This document shows, piece by piece, positions 12,057 through 23,600 of a DNA stretch of 47,800 bases. Source of the DNA: Corinectria fuckeliana (lineage: Eukaryota > Ascomycota > Sordariomycetes > Hypocreales > Nectriaceae). The stretch's first letter is position 1. The number at the start of each line of letters is the position of its first letter. A program made the position numbers and the translations under genes. Under the pieces are notes generated by a model, which ran no database searches, was not told the origin of the DNA, and saw nothing but the letters and a program-made list of their open reading frames with translations. The stretch spans positions 1 to 47,800 of the forward strand of contig WPDH01000164.1 in the NCBI GenBank assembly GCA_019137255.1. The letters are read 5' to 3'.

Positions 12057-13052
12057 ATGGGACTCCGCGTCAAGTACCGCCGCTCCCAGCTCGAGCCGTA
12101 CTTCGCCCGCATCCGGGTGCCCGTCACGGAGCGCCCGGGCAATGTCGAGGGCCTATCGCCTCGGAAGCAGCTCGAGATCCTCAGCCTGCTCCAGAAGTGC
12201 CACCTGTGCAACATCCCCTTTGAGAACCTCAGCCTGCACTACTCGTGGCACCGCCTCATCAACATCGACCCGGACTACCTCTACAACAAGATCATCCTGC
12301 AGCCCGGCCGCGGAGGCTACTGCATGGAGAACAACACCCTCCTCCACACTCTGCTCGTTACGCTGGGCTTCGACGTCTACATGGCCGGCTCCAGAGTGTA
12401 CCGGCCGGACGAGGGGAAGTATCACGGCTTCAACCACTGCGTCATCATCGTCAACATCGGCGGCCAGCCGTATGTCGTGGACGTGGGCTTCGGCGCCAAC
12501 GGGCCTACAGCGCCCCTCAAGATGGACCCCGAGGCGGAAGAGGCCGTCAAGCACATCGGGCCCATGAGCGTGCGGCTCAGATACGACGTCATCCCGCAGG
12601 GCTTCAACCGCAAGACCAAGCTGTGGATCTACGAGCACCGTCTGCAGCCCGAGGCCGACTGGGCGCCGCTGTACTGCTTCACCGACATGGAGTTCCTGCC
12701 CGAGGACATCCAGCACGTGAACCTGGCGCCGTCGACGATGCCGACCAGCACGTTTGTGCAAAAGGTGCTCTGCACGCGCTTCACCACGGACAACGACTTC
12801 AAGGTGGCCAACGGCGCGATCGAGGTGCAGACCCGATGGGACACGGACGACGCCATGGTGAACGGCGTGCTGGTCTTGGTCGACGACAAGCTGAAGCTGC
12901 GCACCGAGGGGGTCACCGTGTACGAGGAGGAGCTGCACAGCGAGAGCGAGAGGCTCAAGGCGTTGCAGAAGTACTTTCTCATCAAGCTCCCGGAGCAGGA
13001 CAGATATGCCATTCGGGGTTGCGCGACTGAGATAAAGGAACCGGCCACTTGA
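12057..13052 (+). CDS. nat: Arylamine N-acetyltransferase
   Basis: An intronless 331-residue protein of the arylamine/arylhydroxylamine N-acetyltransferase family, which moves an acetyl (in some fungi malonyl) group from CoA to aromatic amines through a cysteine intermediate; predicted cytosolic. The catalytic triad is visible: Cys89 in RGGYCMENN (residues 85-93), His127 in HGFNHC, and Asp142 in VVDVGFG. Length fits fungal members, which are longer than the ~280-residue bacterial enzymes. The ATG at 12,057 begins the conserved region a little upstream of the family's usual start. Fusarium homologues (FDB2-type) detoxify plant benzoxazolinones. Whether this paralogue does so is unknown, since fungi carry several NATs. 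It lies about 700 bp from the RIP block yet looks undamaged. Confidence 0.95.
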   Translation: MGLRVKYRRSQLEPYFARIRVPVTERPGNVEGLSPRKQLEILSLLQKCHLCNIPFENLSLHYSWHRLINIDPDYLYNKIILQPGRGGYCMENNTLLHTLLVTLGFDVYMAGSRVYRPDEGKYHGFNHCVIIVNIGGQPYVVDVGFGANGPTAPLKMDPEAEEAVKHIGPMSVRLRYDVIPQGFNRKTKLWIYEHRLQPEADWAPLYCFTDMEFLPEDIQHVNLAPSTMPTSTFVQKVLCTRFTTDNDFKVANGAIEVQTRWDTDDAMVNGVLVLVDDKLKLRTEGVTVYEEELHSESERLKALQKYFLIKLPEQDRYAIRGCATEIKEPAT

Positions 13053-13599
13053 GAATTGACGCAAGTGTGTCTCTGTATTGTATTACTTCATTTAGGAATA
13101 ATTAGATTTGTGTGAGCTAGCTCGACTACGGTCGATTTTTCTGACCTGTTTCTCTTTGTTCATGACATGGATTATATGCCTAATGACACTCTGTTCCTTC
13201 ATATGTATCGTATAGAAGTTGGGAGTAGACTGGATTCAGATAAGTGCTATTCGAGCTATATATTACATACTTGCACCGTTTTCGGCTCCTCACTTCCCGT
13301 CCTCTCTTCTTCATCATAGTCTCGCTATCGATGATAGTAGATAGGGTTAGGCACAAGATCACCAGCGTAGCTAGTAATATATACAGGGCCTTATTCTCCA
13401 ATATGTAAGTTAACATAGCCCGACAGAATTACCACCCCTTGGTGCAACGTCAGCCATGTCACGGGCTATTGTCTTTCAGAGTGTGGGGTAGCCTCGGCTA
13501 AAATGCCGATCGAGTTGACATCGCTGTCTAGAACTGGCTTTCAGTCAACATGTCGACTTATACACATCAGCAGAGGAACAAAAAGAGCTGACCTACAGG
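13053..13599. other. Intergenic: NAT 3' region and thioesterase promoter
   Basis: No supported gene. The stretch GAGCTGACCTACAG at about 13,586-13,599 just before the next ATG resembles a branch point plus 3' splice site, so a 5'UTR intron is possible, but I see no decisive donor. Confidence 0.45.
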
Positions 13600-14550
13600 A
13601 TGAAGGAAGCTCCCTCATTCGACAAAGACTCGCAAGTCACGCGCCTTGACCCGGCCACCTTCGCCGCCACTCTGACCAAGCCATTCTGCGTCGGAACAGT
13701 CCCAAACGGTGGCTATGTCGCATCCATCTTCCTCCGCGTCGCAAGCGCGTACCTGAGCCCGCGGAACCAACCCGACCCCATCGCGGCGCACTGGCAGTTC
13801 CTCAACGCCACGCACCAAGGGCCAGCCGTGCTCGTCGTGGAGGACGTCAAGCTGGGACGAGGCGTTTCCGTCGTCCATGTCACGCTCTACCAGGGCGGGC
13901 TTCTCCCGCGGAGCCCGTGGGTGTCGCCAGAGTCGAAGAAGCGCGCCGTGGCTTACATGACGAACTCGCTGCTCGCGGGCGAGGAGGGCATCACTCTACC
14001 GACTGGGTTCGATGTCAAGGATCCGCCTCCCGCGGTTGACTTGGAGCAGCTGGCAAAGGGCAACGAGGCTGATTGGGAGCGACTGCACATGCCTATTTTC
14101 GACCGCGTTCCCATCCTGAATAACCTCGAGTTCTACACTCCCCAGGGCTGTCCTTTCCGCCCGGCGACGTACGACTTCTGGCTGCGGATGGCCAACGGGG
14201 AGTTCTTCACCAACGCTTCGCTGGGGTACATTTCCGATGCCGGGCCGCCACTACTCGTCGAGACATTTCGGCCGTTGACGGCGGACTCGGACGTGTCTGC
14301 GGGCGGCTTTGCGTTCGGCAAGATGTTCTGGTACCCAACGGTGACGATGAGCCTGGAGGTGAAGAAGGCGCTGGCGAAGGAAGGCGAGGAGTGGCTGCGG
14401 CTGCGGGTGGCGGCGAAGGTGATACGGAACGGGCGGTACGATGCCGAGGTGGTTGTGTTTGATGGCAAAGGGGATGTTGTGGCACTGAGCAATCACGTTG
14501 CACTGGCTGTCGACATGGAGAGAAATACCTCGAGGTCCGAGAAGCTGTAG
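13600..14550 (+). CDS. Thioesterase-superfamily protein (double hotdog, acyl-CoA thioesterase-like)
   Basis: An intronless 316-residue protein resembling the fungal double-hotdog thioesterase-like family. The N-terminal hotdog carries the family-typical VPNGGYVASIFLRVA segment at residues 36-50. The second hotdog ends in the strand pattern GRYDAEVVVFDGKGDVVALS around residues 277-296, typical of hotdog cores where products are assessed for CoA or fatty-acyl thioester hydrolysis. The substrate cannot be read from the sequence, and catalytic residues in this subfamily are poorly fixed. It lies 547 bp downstream of the acetyltransferase on the same strand. Both use acyl-CoA chemistry, but fungal neighbours are usually transcribed separately. 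No signal peptide or clear peroxisomal targeting tripeptide is visible (C-terminus SEKL; a weak resemblance to SKL, not relied upon). Confidence 0.85.
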   Translation: MKEAPSFDKDSQVTRLDPATFAATLTKPFCVGTVPNGGYVASIFLRVASAYLSPRNQPDPIAAHWQFLNATHQGPAVLVVEDVKLGRGVSVVHVTLYQGGLLPRSPWVSPESKKRAVAYMTNSLLAGEEGITLPTGFDVKDPPPAVDLEQLAKGNEADWERLHMPIFDRVPILNNLEFYTPQGCPFRPATYDFWLRMANGEFFTNASLGYISDAGPPLLVETFRPLTADSDVSAGGFAFGKMFWYPTVTMSLEVKKALAKEGEEWLRLRVAAKVIRNGRYDAEVVVFDGKGDVVALSNHVALAVDMERNTSRSEKL

Positions 14551-15599
14551 GCGAGGTGGAGGTTCAGCTGAGGGCGATGGGTACGGCTCATGACCTCGCC
14601 ACCAATATTGAAGCATGCAGTAAGATGCACAACGATGGCCTCAATCCTGAGACACATGGATGCACGACGAGTCGTATTCCCATGTCTTGAATGAAATTGG
14701 ACGAGATGGATACTCTGGGCGGGCTGACAACGCGCAGCCTGTAGGATCACTGAAAGCGCTGTGGCTTGTAATGCTCACCTGAACTTCTAGTGGTGGCGGG
14801 CTCCTCATCACCTCCGCAAATAGAGGTTGCTCGAGCAGCGACGTCATCCCGCCGCAATAAGCACCCAATGCTGTACGAATAACAACGCTATACTTCGTAC
14901 TTGGCGCATTTCTACATCGTCAGCGTCTAGGATTCAAGGAGAAGACTCTCCTTTAGCACCTACTCTTCAGTTGAAAACGGGTATCACACTATTCTTTCCG
15001 CCATCAATTTTCACCCCAAACGAGACCCGCGCTGCTTCCGAGCAGAAACCGCCCCCAAATCCCCACCCCTGCGAGGGGCTCCCGTACAGAAACCGATTGG
15101 GCGTCGACGCGGTAAATCCACAGCGGGTGGCCCACTGGGCGCTCAGTGCAACCCCCTAGCGGATGCGGCCCGTGCGCACGACTCCATCTAGAGCCTCGTC
15201 GGGGGAAGAAGGCAATCTCCTGTAGGGAACGATGCACGATTCTCTCACTCCTCTCTTCAATATGGTTGCCTCTTTACCTCTTTCCCCCCCAGCTGCAGGG
15301 CGTACCCTTCAGAATGTCCGAGCCTCTATTCATACTTGTCATAAGGCCTGATTTGTAGCCCGCTTGTCGACGACTCCACCCGTCTTTTGTTGCTAATTCC
15401 CATCGCACTCTGTCACTATCGCCAATATTCACGAGGCCCTGTTACGCCATTCAGCACCGCCCACGACCTAATTCCACACTCCTCCCCACGGTCGATCGAT
15501 TGCTCCCATCGAATATACAAGTGTCACGGCCCATGCTTTCGTCTACCGCCTCTGGACCTCCCGACGCTCTGAATCAGGCTCCCTAAGCCTTCCCACGCC
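14551..15599. other. Intergenic, promoter of the membrane-anchored protein
   Basis: About 1 kb with no supported gene. It becomes pyrimidine-rich from about 15,240 to 15,600, as is usual for a fungal promoter or leader. Several ATGs occur in it (for example near 15,261, 15,314 and 15,533), so any long leader would carry upstream starts. Confidence 0.5.
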
Positions 15600-17811
15600 A
15601 TGGCCAGTTCGGAGGTCGTCGTTGCCCTCGTGGCTCTCGTCATATCCCTCGTCGCCCTGTTCGCAACCTTCATGCAGGTCATGCAGCAGTACTACGCCTC
15701 CGCTGCCGGCTACTCCCAATGCAATGAGAAAGTTATGGGTCGCTGGGCCGCCTCCAAGACGCGCCGCTTCAGGTGGGACGAACTGCGCTTCGAGGTCGAG
15801 TTCGACGTCCCCGTCATCTTCGTCTCGCCCCCGTCAAACGACCGCGGCCCCGTCCCCGAGCAGCCTATATACTTCCTCGACGGAACCCCGGAGAGTCTCG
15901 ACAACACCCGGTCCGAACTCAGCGTCGATGTCGGCCAGCGGAAGGACCTTTTCAAGCTGTCCCACAAGGAGCAGGTTCATACCACCGACAATGAGCGTGC
16001 CTCCTGGACCATGCTCCTCTCTGCCGTCCAGCGCATGGAGAATGATTCAAGAGATTGGCAGAACAGTCAATATCAGGACAGCGGCCCTCCCAGCGACTGG
16101 TCCGACCTGCCATCTGCGCCCCCGTCTCTTCACGACCACCATACCCTGACTGTCGCCCTCCAGCCCATGCGCAAGAGCTGGGACACGATGCCGACCACTG
16201 TCAGCCGTCCATATGCCACCACCACCATGTGCCATCTGGTCGAGATGATGGCTGCTCTGGGTGTCTACTGGAAGGAGTTCGATCGTACCCGCGACCGCTA
16301 CCGTGCCGAGGGCAACGGCTTCATGCTTCTCGGAGACAGGGTCTCGGACCTAGGACTTATGTTTTCTTTCCGCGTCTACGGCAAGTGCCGTTTCGAACGC
16401 GAGCGTGTCATCCCCGTTGACGAAATCAAGGAGTTGTGTTTCGGCTACGTCCCCACCATCTACCGAGAAACGCTCGATTATCGGCGTCTTGGGTACTTGG
16501 AAGACTATGAGCAGAAAATCGACACGCTGCAAATGGCCAGCCGCAGCGACATCTCCGAGTCTCTCATTCTGATTGGATGCAACAACAATGCCGTCCGCTG
16601 CTTCACTGACCCGGACAAGCAGACCTCCCACCTGTTCCCAGGTACGTTGCCATTTCTCTTGATTCAACGGTAGCCCACTTGCAACTCCGTGACTAACCAA
16701 GTCAGTTTCGTTCGAGGTCCTTGGCATGCTCAGTCAGACCTTTCACCTTGAAAACAGCATCTTCACTTACATCCCGAACCCGACACCCGATCGGTGGGAC
16801 AAGCGCTCGCTATCACTCGTCAAAATGATGGAGGCTTATCGAGATCTCGTACAAGTAGCTCTTCCGGGGGTGGCGCGGAACGCCTCTATCCTAGGGAAGA
16901 TCAACCAACATATCAGCAAGATCCTGGCCCATCAACTCATCCAGGACTTTGTCGAGCAGATTCGGTTCCTCAAGGCCCTGCATGCGGCGCTTGATGATTG
17001 CGACGAGGTCCTTACAGCCAAGAGCCGGGGCTCTAAGAGCGTTCCGGTACCTGCTCCGGGCCGACCGCAGTCAAACCGGCGCAGTACAGCGGACGTGGTG
17101 GCGGGGAGGCAGGGGTTTCGGCGTCAGATGGTCCTGGACGTACTACGATCCCACTTACAAGAAGTCTTGCGCCTGCTCAACGACCACGACGACCGCAACA
17201 CTGATAACCAGTCTCTGCATGCCGAGTGGACTCCTTCGTCGCCGGTGGGCTCCCGCTTCCCTGACGGGCCGCCACGACCGCCGCCGCCCCTCTTCGAAGA
17301 TATGCATGCGGCCAGCCCCGACGACCGACAGCACAAGTTCATGGAGGTGTACTTTGAAGTCGTCCGGCGGAAGGTGGTTCCTCATGCAACAAGCTCGACG
17401 GACCGCCGAACAAGCATCGTCGGACCGCCGCCCGGCTACGGCTTCCGGAGGGCGGGGACCGGCCGGACCCAGGCGAGCAGCACCCGGGAAGGCGCCTCTA
17501 CGGCAAACACGCATGCACCACCACTTCCGGGTGGTCCAGAGAATGGCATCACGATCACGGTGCCAGCCGATGCATCCATCCTGAATGGCTCCTTGGACGA
17601 CGACGCCGACTCGGGTATCGACCCGAAGGACGAGCCGGAGCCACGGGAAGAGGTGTCCCTCAGCAACCAGGAGGTCTCGCACGACGACGTGTGGTGCACG
17701 CTGGTGTTCCGGATGATCTGCTGGCTGATGCTGCACGACTTTAATAAGCTGGACGTGCAGGTGAGCAAGAGCGAGTTGCTCGGGAGTCGGATGCCGGTGT
17801 ACATTGCCTGA
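15600..17811 (+). CDS. Conserved fungal membrane-anchored protein, unknown function (modin-like)
   Basis: Two exons, 15,600-16,641 and 16,706-17,811, joined across a 64-nt intron (donor GTACGT, branch GACTAAC at 16,691-16,697, acceptor TCAG). The splice is phase 1 and restores one 715-residue frame. Residues 5-26 form one hydrophobic helix (VVVALVALVISLVALFATFM), a likely N-terminal anchor or uncleaved signal. The rest is soluble, with a conserved-looking first half, a helical segment after the splice (LVKMMEAYRDLVQVALPG...), and a low-complexity Pro/Arg/Ser region around spliced residues 440-640. The start ATG sits in a good CCATGG context. I recall similar proteins labelled modin in some fungal annotations; no function is established and I see no enzymatic motif. 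Confidence 0.88.
16642..16705 (+). other. Spliceosomal intron in the membrane-anchored protein gene
   Basis: 64 nt, GTACGT...GACTAACCAAGTCAG. Without splicing, exon 1 would stop at 16,671-16,673 and the next frame would start at an internal ATG. Splicing joins the two long frames in phase. Confidence 0.9.
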
Positions 17812-19690
17812 AGCGACTGAGCTGGTGGTGTGTAGATGGACTAATGGTCGATATGGGAATGTCATGAAGAGGAAAAGCGAGTGGAGTTTAGAGTCAAGGG
17901 TTGCGGCCTTTGGATACCATACTTGGGTGTTATACTTGGATTACGAGACAGTGACAGAAGAAAAGGGCCTAGGTCGAACTGCTGGATGTTATCATATACT
18001 TGGCAAGTCATGTCCCACTAGGTGGTCATGAGTAACTAGATGACGTCTGGAACTGGAGGAATTTGCGTTCGCCTCAAGGCAACAAACCGAGTCAGGCGAT
18101 GGCGCCTAAGCTACTAGGTAGATCAAGCCTGAACAACGGAAGCCGGCGGGAACCGGTGAAACCAGCTTCTCTCGAGCTTTGAGGATAGAACGGTATTTTT
18201 CCCCACCTCCGGCTGAGCAGAGTGACGGCCTCCTTACGACTCCAAGCGGCCCGAGGTCGTTGGTTGGGAATAAGGTTGGTCGGGTCGGGTCGGGCGAGGC
18301 CTTGATTTGGTTGGCCGCGGCCTGGGCTGAAGACCGGGGGGGATATGATCAACATTGACGAGCGTGAATTGCTTTGCCTCGTCACAATTGGCCCGGACCG
18401 GAAAAGCTCCTGATTTGAGCTGGGAGGAGTTGCTTGACTCGCATCTAGTCCCGGCAGTTTGGTACGGGCGGCTATTTTTATTCGTCGTATGGCTCTGTCG
18501 GCATCGTGTTGAATTGCGGGAGGTGGGGGCCAGGCGGCAATCGGGGGGAGGGGAAGCGAGAGAGATAAAGGTCATGGTTGCAGATGCAACGTCTTACGGG
18601 AGGGGGTTTTTCCCAGGTGGGCGAGCGGGAATAAGGAGATGTCGAATGCTGACATACACACGAGTTCACATAGTAGCACGATACTTGTCATGAATAACTG
18701 CTCCTTGTCACCTGAGAAGACGACCGAGGGTTGGTCATGAGCATAACCGATGTTGGAGAGCATCTGATGGGGCATATGTATGGGCTGTTGCTGCACCTCG
18801 GTGCCTGGGATATCGCAGCCCTGTCTACCCTGTAATTAATATTTGCATTTATTATTGCAGATGCTGGACAGGTACCTACTGCAGTTAGCCCCAGACCTAA
18901 CTCGTCACGTGCAGGCTTTATGCATGCATGCACGCACTGTACCACCAAAACAGTCTGAACTTGAACGAGTCGAGGAGAAGAATGAGAAAGAGTGGGGAGA
19001 CGGGATAGCCTTGCACCATGAAAGAGAGTTTTTATCCTTAGGCGTTCGGTAAGTACGCATGTCTAGCTCGTAACGGGAGTAGTTTGAGGGTAAAACCCCG
19101 ATGGACAGATGGACAGCATCGAGGTAGGTGGGCGGGCTGACCGAGTAATTAGACCATTCCGATGAACTCACGCCGGAATACTTGAGCCATACCACGAGGA
19201 GGTGGTTTGTACTGAAGAAATGACAGAGAAGATAAGAGACGGGCAGTTATACACTGGGCTGGAGAAATGAGAAATGTGCAGCAATAATCAGGTCAGCCAG
19301 CAGCCGCTCTCCTGCTTTGTCGTCTTTTTCTCCCTACTCGTGACTGGTGGAGCAGCCCCGCGAGCGACATGCAGGCGGGCAGGCAGCAACTCCATCCCAA
19401 CGCAACGGCGCTCGAGTGCGGGCATCCTAAAACGCCGTACATGACGGACGGCGCGGCGGCGGGACCGAGAGGTAGTACGGTATCGGAGTAAAAAATACTG
19501 CTACCAGTTAGTAAAAGTACTAACTAATAATACTACTAGGAGTAAGTAGTCTACACCATGATGAAGCCGTTCTGAGTCGACTGGCTGGACCAATCGATGT
19601 CCGGGAGTCACCTCGCCCTGACCAATCAGGGGCGGGCTGTCCGGTGTTCTCACTGCTTGCAGCGGGGGCAGTCCGCCCAGCCATGCAATG
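17812..19690. other. Intergenic DNA, no gene seen
   Basis: 3' region of the upstream gene followed by unique-looking sequence with only short shadow ORFs. Minor features are a GTCGG triplet repeat near 18,281-18,296 and a small palindromic cluster at 19,500-19,545 (TTAGTAAAAGTACTAACTAA), which could be a tiny transposon scar. Confidence 0.5.
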
Positions 19691-20685
19691 TTGTTCCAGT
19701 GCAAGTGCAGGTGCAACCAACAGCTAACCCAGCAGAGAGGGAAGCCCACCAAAGCCACTGGAGGCGAAACCCCCCCCGGACCAGCCAGTCGGTGGGCCAC
19801 TAACTGCCAGGTGCCCAAGTTACGTACCCTGAGCCACTGAACCACCACCCATCTCATCCCATCCCATCCCATCCATCCCTCCCTCCACTTCCGCATCCGC
19901 CAACCCATCCACATCCCATCCACCCTTCACCTCCGCCTCCACATCCGCTCCTCACGCTTCCTCGTCTCGCAGCCTCCAAAATCGAGACAGCCGTGAGACT
20001 TTCGAACCCGGAACGCGGCCCCATTACACCCCCCTTGTTCCACTGTTCTACGCATCTTCAACCTCCTTCCATCATCGTCGCTGGCACTATCTTGGGTTTT
20101 CGCTGGGCTTCATCATCATCACCATCGTCGCCGCCTGCCTTCCCTTTCCCTCCTCTTCTCGGCCCGGCTGCCGTCCCGTCCACCGTCACGCTCACACCAA
20201 CAACGAACGCCTTGCCTCGCCTCGCCTCGCCTCGCCTCGCCTCGCCTGGGCCCCGTCCACTTTGGGAAGGGAAACCCTTGGTGGTTGCTCCTCTCTTCGG
20301 CTCCTTCTCCATCTCCATCCCCATCCCTGTCTCCACCACTGCTTCTCGGAGCCGACAGTCTCAACTGTCTTCTACCGTCTCGCTTTTTCGCCCCCAGCAT
20401 CGAGGGCCTTCCTCGTCACCATCAGCCTGCCTCGTCATCGTGGTAGTGCCTTTGTCCCCTCCGCCGACCCCGAGCCGATCCTCTCACGCGTGAGACGACC
20501 ACGTTGGTCCGACCTCGATCAAACACACATTCACACAGCCCTCGACGGCACTGCATCACGCTACTCAACGCCAACAGACCGGTCCCTCTTTCCGGTCCTT
20601 CTTCCCTCGACAACATTACACGACATTCTACATTCATCTCGCATAGACGAGTCATCCCTTCGTGCCAGCCACGAGCACGAGAATC
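19691..20685 (+). promoter_or_regulatory. Pyrimidine-rich, ATG-free promoter/leader of the F-box/WD40 gene
   Basis: No ATG occurs on the + strand between 19,690 and the start codon at 20,686, about 995 nt, while the strand is strongly C/T-rich. It contains simple repeats: an ATCCC run at about 19,855-19,877 and six CTCGC units at 20,216-20,245. Absence of ATG over such a length suggests that much of it is transcribed as a long 5' leader under selection against upstream starts. The transcription start cannot be placed from the sequence. Confidence 0.6.
20216..20245 (+). repeat. CTCGC pentanucleotide microsatellite
   Basis: Six perfect CTCGC units within the leader of the F-box/WD40 gene; purine-free apart from G. 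Confidence 0.9.
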
Positions 20686-23600
20686 ATGACACCTTCGCCC
20701 ACGAGCCAGGCCCTCGAGCCTCGACAAACGAAGCCTTCCCAGACCGTGTCTGTCAACATCTCAGAAGGCTCCCAGAACCGTGCACGCCGCTTCCAACTCG
20801 AGGTCAGCGAATGTGTCGAGACCAAGACCATCACCACCACTACCCGCCTCACCCGCAAATTTCCCCACGTCTTTGTCCGTGATCCCATCCCCCTCGAAAA
20901 CCTCGACACCAAGGAGTACCCCCTTGCCATGAAGCCCACCCCTCCCGAGCTCATACAGTTTTCCTACAACCTGCCGGACTCCCAGGGCATCGATGATGAA
21001 GACCAAGAACGAGATGAGCCCGCAGCAACCGAGCTGGTAAGTCCCCTTCTATAGTCAGCTACTAATGCTGCCGTCGTGAGAGCCCCCGTCAAGTCAGTAA
21101 CCGACGCTAACCGCCAAAATGCACAGATCAAACGGCCAGCCACCGGCAGATGCACCCCCAGCCTCGTCAAGAGTGAGTCTCGTCAAAATACACCTACCAC
21201 ACTCAGTAGGATATCCCGACAGCCATCTCGATCGCCTTCCGAGGCCTATCCTCGTCGTACTCGACAAACCAGAGCCAGCCCGGCCGAGTCTCCTGACGCT
21301 GCTGCACTCACATCGAACCCATCCCGAAGACCGGTTCGATCCGCCCAACTCAACGCCGTATCGGATAAACTCCGCCGCTCCATCGCACACGGAAGCGGCA
21401 GCGGCAGCAGCCGCCGTGATCCCGTCGAGAGATCAACGAGGGCTTCGTCTGGTTTCCTAGCTACTCCAGACACATCCGAAGTTGTTGGCGTGCCCGTCGA
21501 ACGCTCCTCTCGTCGCCGTTCCCTCCACCTCGACCGACTCCAGCAGTCCCCCGAGCCCTCTTCCTCCACCCAAACTGCTCCCCACTATGAAGCCAGCAGC
21601 CCCGTTGGTAGCGACCCCCACACTGTGTTTGGCAGCAATGTCGCCACCCCACCCATCACCGACGCCGACGCGGAGCCCTTTGCTGACCCAGATGGCTCCC
21701 TGAATCAAGCTCTGCGGTCTTTCCACGCCCGACCTACCGTCGACGTCGTCGCTGCCCAGGATGCCAGTCTTCCTAGTCCGAGATTATCTCCAACCTTGGC
21801 TGCTGCCCAGCTGCACTCTGCCGACAACGAGGACGAAGAAGCCCAGTCTAGTTTCCAGACCTCTAACACGGACCCGTCCACCTGGGTCGATGACTCGCAG
21901 CTCACCGAGGAGGAGTCGAAGGCTCTAGTTCTTGCTCGTCACGATCTTGAAGATTCTCGCGCCCTAGTCCGCTCCGACTCATCTGATACTTCGCCCTTTG
22001 TCGTGGACACCCAGACGCTGCTCGAGGCGTTTGACTCAATGAAGACGGAGATGAAGACCTTCATGATGTACCAGTTCCTCCGGCGCTGCCCTCGCCCGAC
22101 ACTACGAGTGGTGGCCGACGCCGTGAACCCGGCTCTGAAGTGCGACTTTCTGCGACAGCTACCCCTTGAGCTTGGCTACCACGTTCTGTCTTATCTTTCT
22201 CACCACGATCTCTGCCGAGCTGCCCAGGTCTCGAAACACTGGCGCAACATCGTTGACCGAAACGAGACGGGCTGGAAGGAATTGTTTGATCGCGACGGCT
22301 ATCGCCTCCCCCCCGGCGAGTTGAGCAAGGCTATTGTCCAGGGCTGGGGTTGGCAAGATCCCGTCGGGGCTACCGGGTACGAGAAGGACTTGAGCATGCG
22401 GAACCGCCTCACTTCGACCGAGCATGAGCTCACCCGAGGCCTCCGAAGCGAGCCTGGTCCGAAATCCCGGACGTCGAAGCGGAAGCGAGCCCTCAACACT
22501 TACTCGGCGTCGGACAGATCCAAACGCCGGGCGAGTGCCCAAGAGGCGGCGTCCCGCGACGAGAAGGCGCAGGTCGAAGTCAAGCAGCACAAGTCGGAAG
22601 GCCCCCTGTCGGCTGCTAATGCCGCCGCCACCGCCGTTTCGGATCCCCATTTGGGGCTGCCCAGCCTGCGCCAGCTGCATCTCTACAAGTCGCTGTACCG
22701 TCGTCACCATATGATCCGCCAGAGCTGGACTAGCGGCGAGGTCAAGCCGGGGCATGTAGCCTTTGCTGCGCACCCTCGCCACGTCATAACGTGCCTCCAG
22801 TTCGACGAGGACAAGATCATAACGGGCAGCGACGACACCCTCATCCACATCTACGACACCAAGACTGGCAAGCTCCGGAAGAAGCTCGAGGGGCATGAGG
22901 GAGGCGTCTGGGCTCTTCAGTACGAGGGCAACATGCTGGTGTCTGGCTCGACTGATCGGTCCGTCCGCGTCTGGGACATTGAACGGGGGCTCTGCCAGCA
23001 GGTCTTCTACGGACACACTAGTACCGTCCGCTGCCTGCAGATCCTCATGCCCACGCAGACCGGCAAGGACTCGAGTGGCACAGCGGTGATGCAGCCCGAG
23101 AAGCCCCTCATCATCACGGGCTCTCGGGATAGCCAGCTGCGGGTCTGGCGCCTTCCTGAGGTGGGATCTCGGCGCTACATCCAGACCGGGCCCCCGGCTC
23201 ACGAGTCGGACTGCCCGTACTTCATTCGGGTCCTCTCGGGCCACACGCACTCTGTCCGAGCCATCTCGGCGCACGGAGACACGCTGGTCAGCGGATCATA
23301 CGATAGCACGGTCCGGGTCTGGCGGATCAGCACTGGCGAAGCGCTCCACGTGCTACACGGGCATTCTCAGAAGGTGTACTCGGTGGTTCTGGACCACGAG
23401 CGCAACCGCTGCATTTCTGGCTCGATGGATTCGCTCGTCAAGATTTGGGACCTCGCCACGGGCGCTTGCCTCCACACTTTGGAGGGCCACAGCCTGCTCG
23501 TAGGTCTTTTGGATCTTCGCGACGAGCGACTGGTCTCTGCAGCGGCTGACTCGACGCTCCGCATCTGGGATCCAGAGAACGGCAAGTGCAGGAACACGCT

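Noticed and set aside
12153..13064. 303-codon open frame on minus opposite the acetyltransferase
   Set aside because: Shadow of a GC-rich real gene; composition dominated by Val/Leu/Arg/Asp repeats with no family resemblance.
19993..20493. 166-codon + strand frame in the F-box gene leader
   Set aside because: Contains no ATG at all; reflects the pyrimidine-rich leader.
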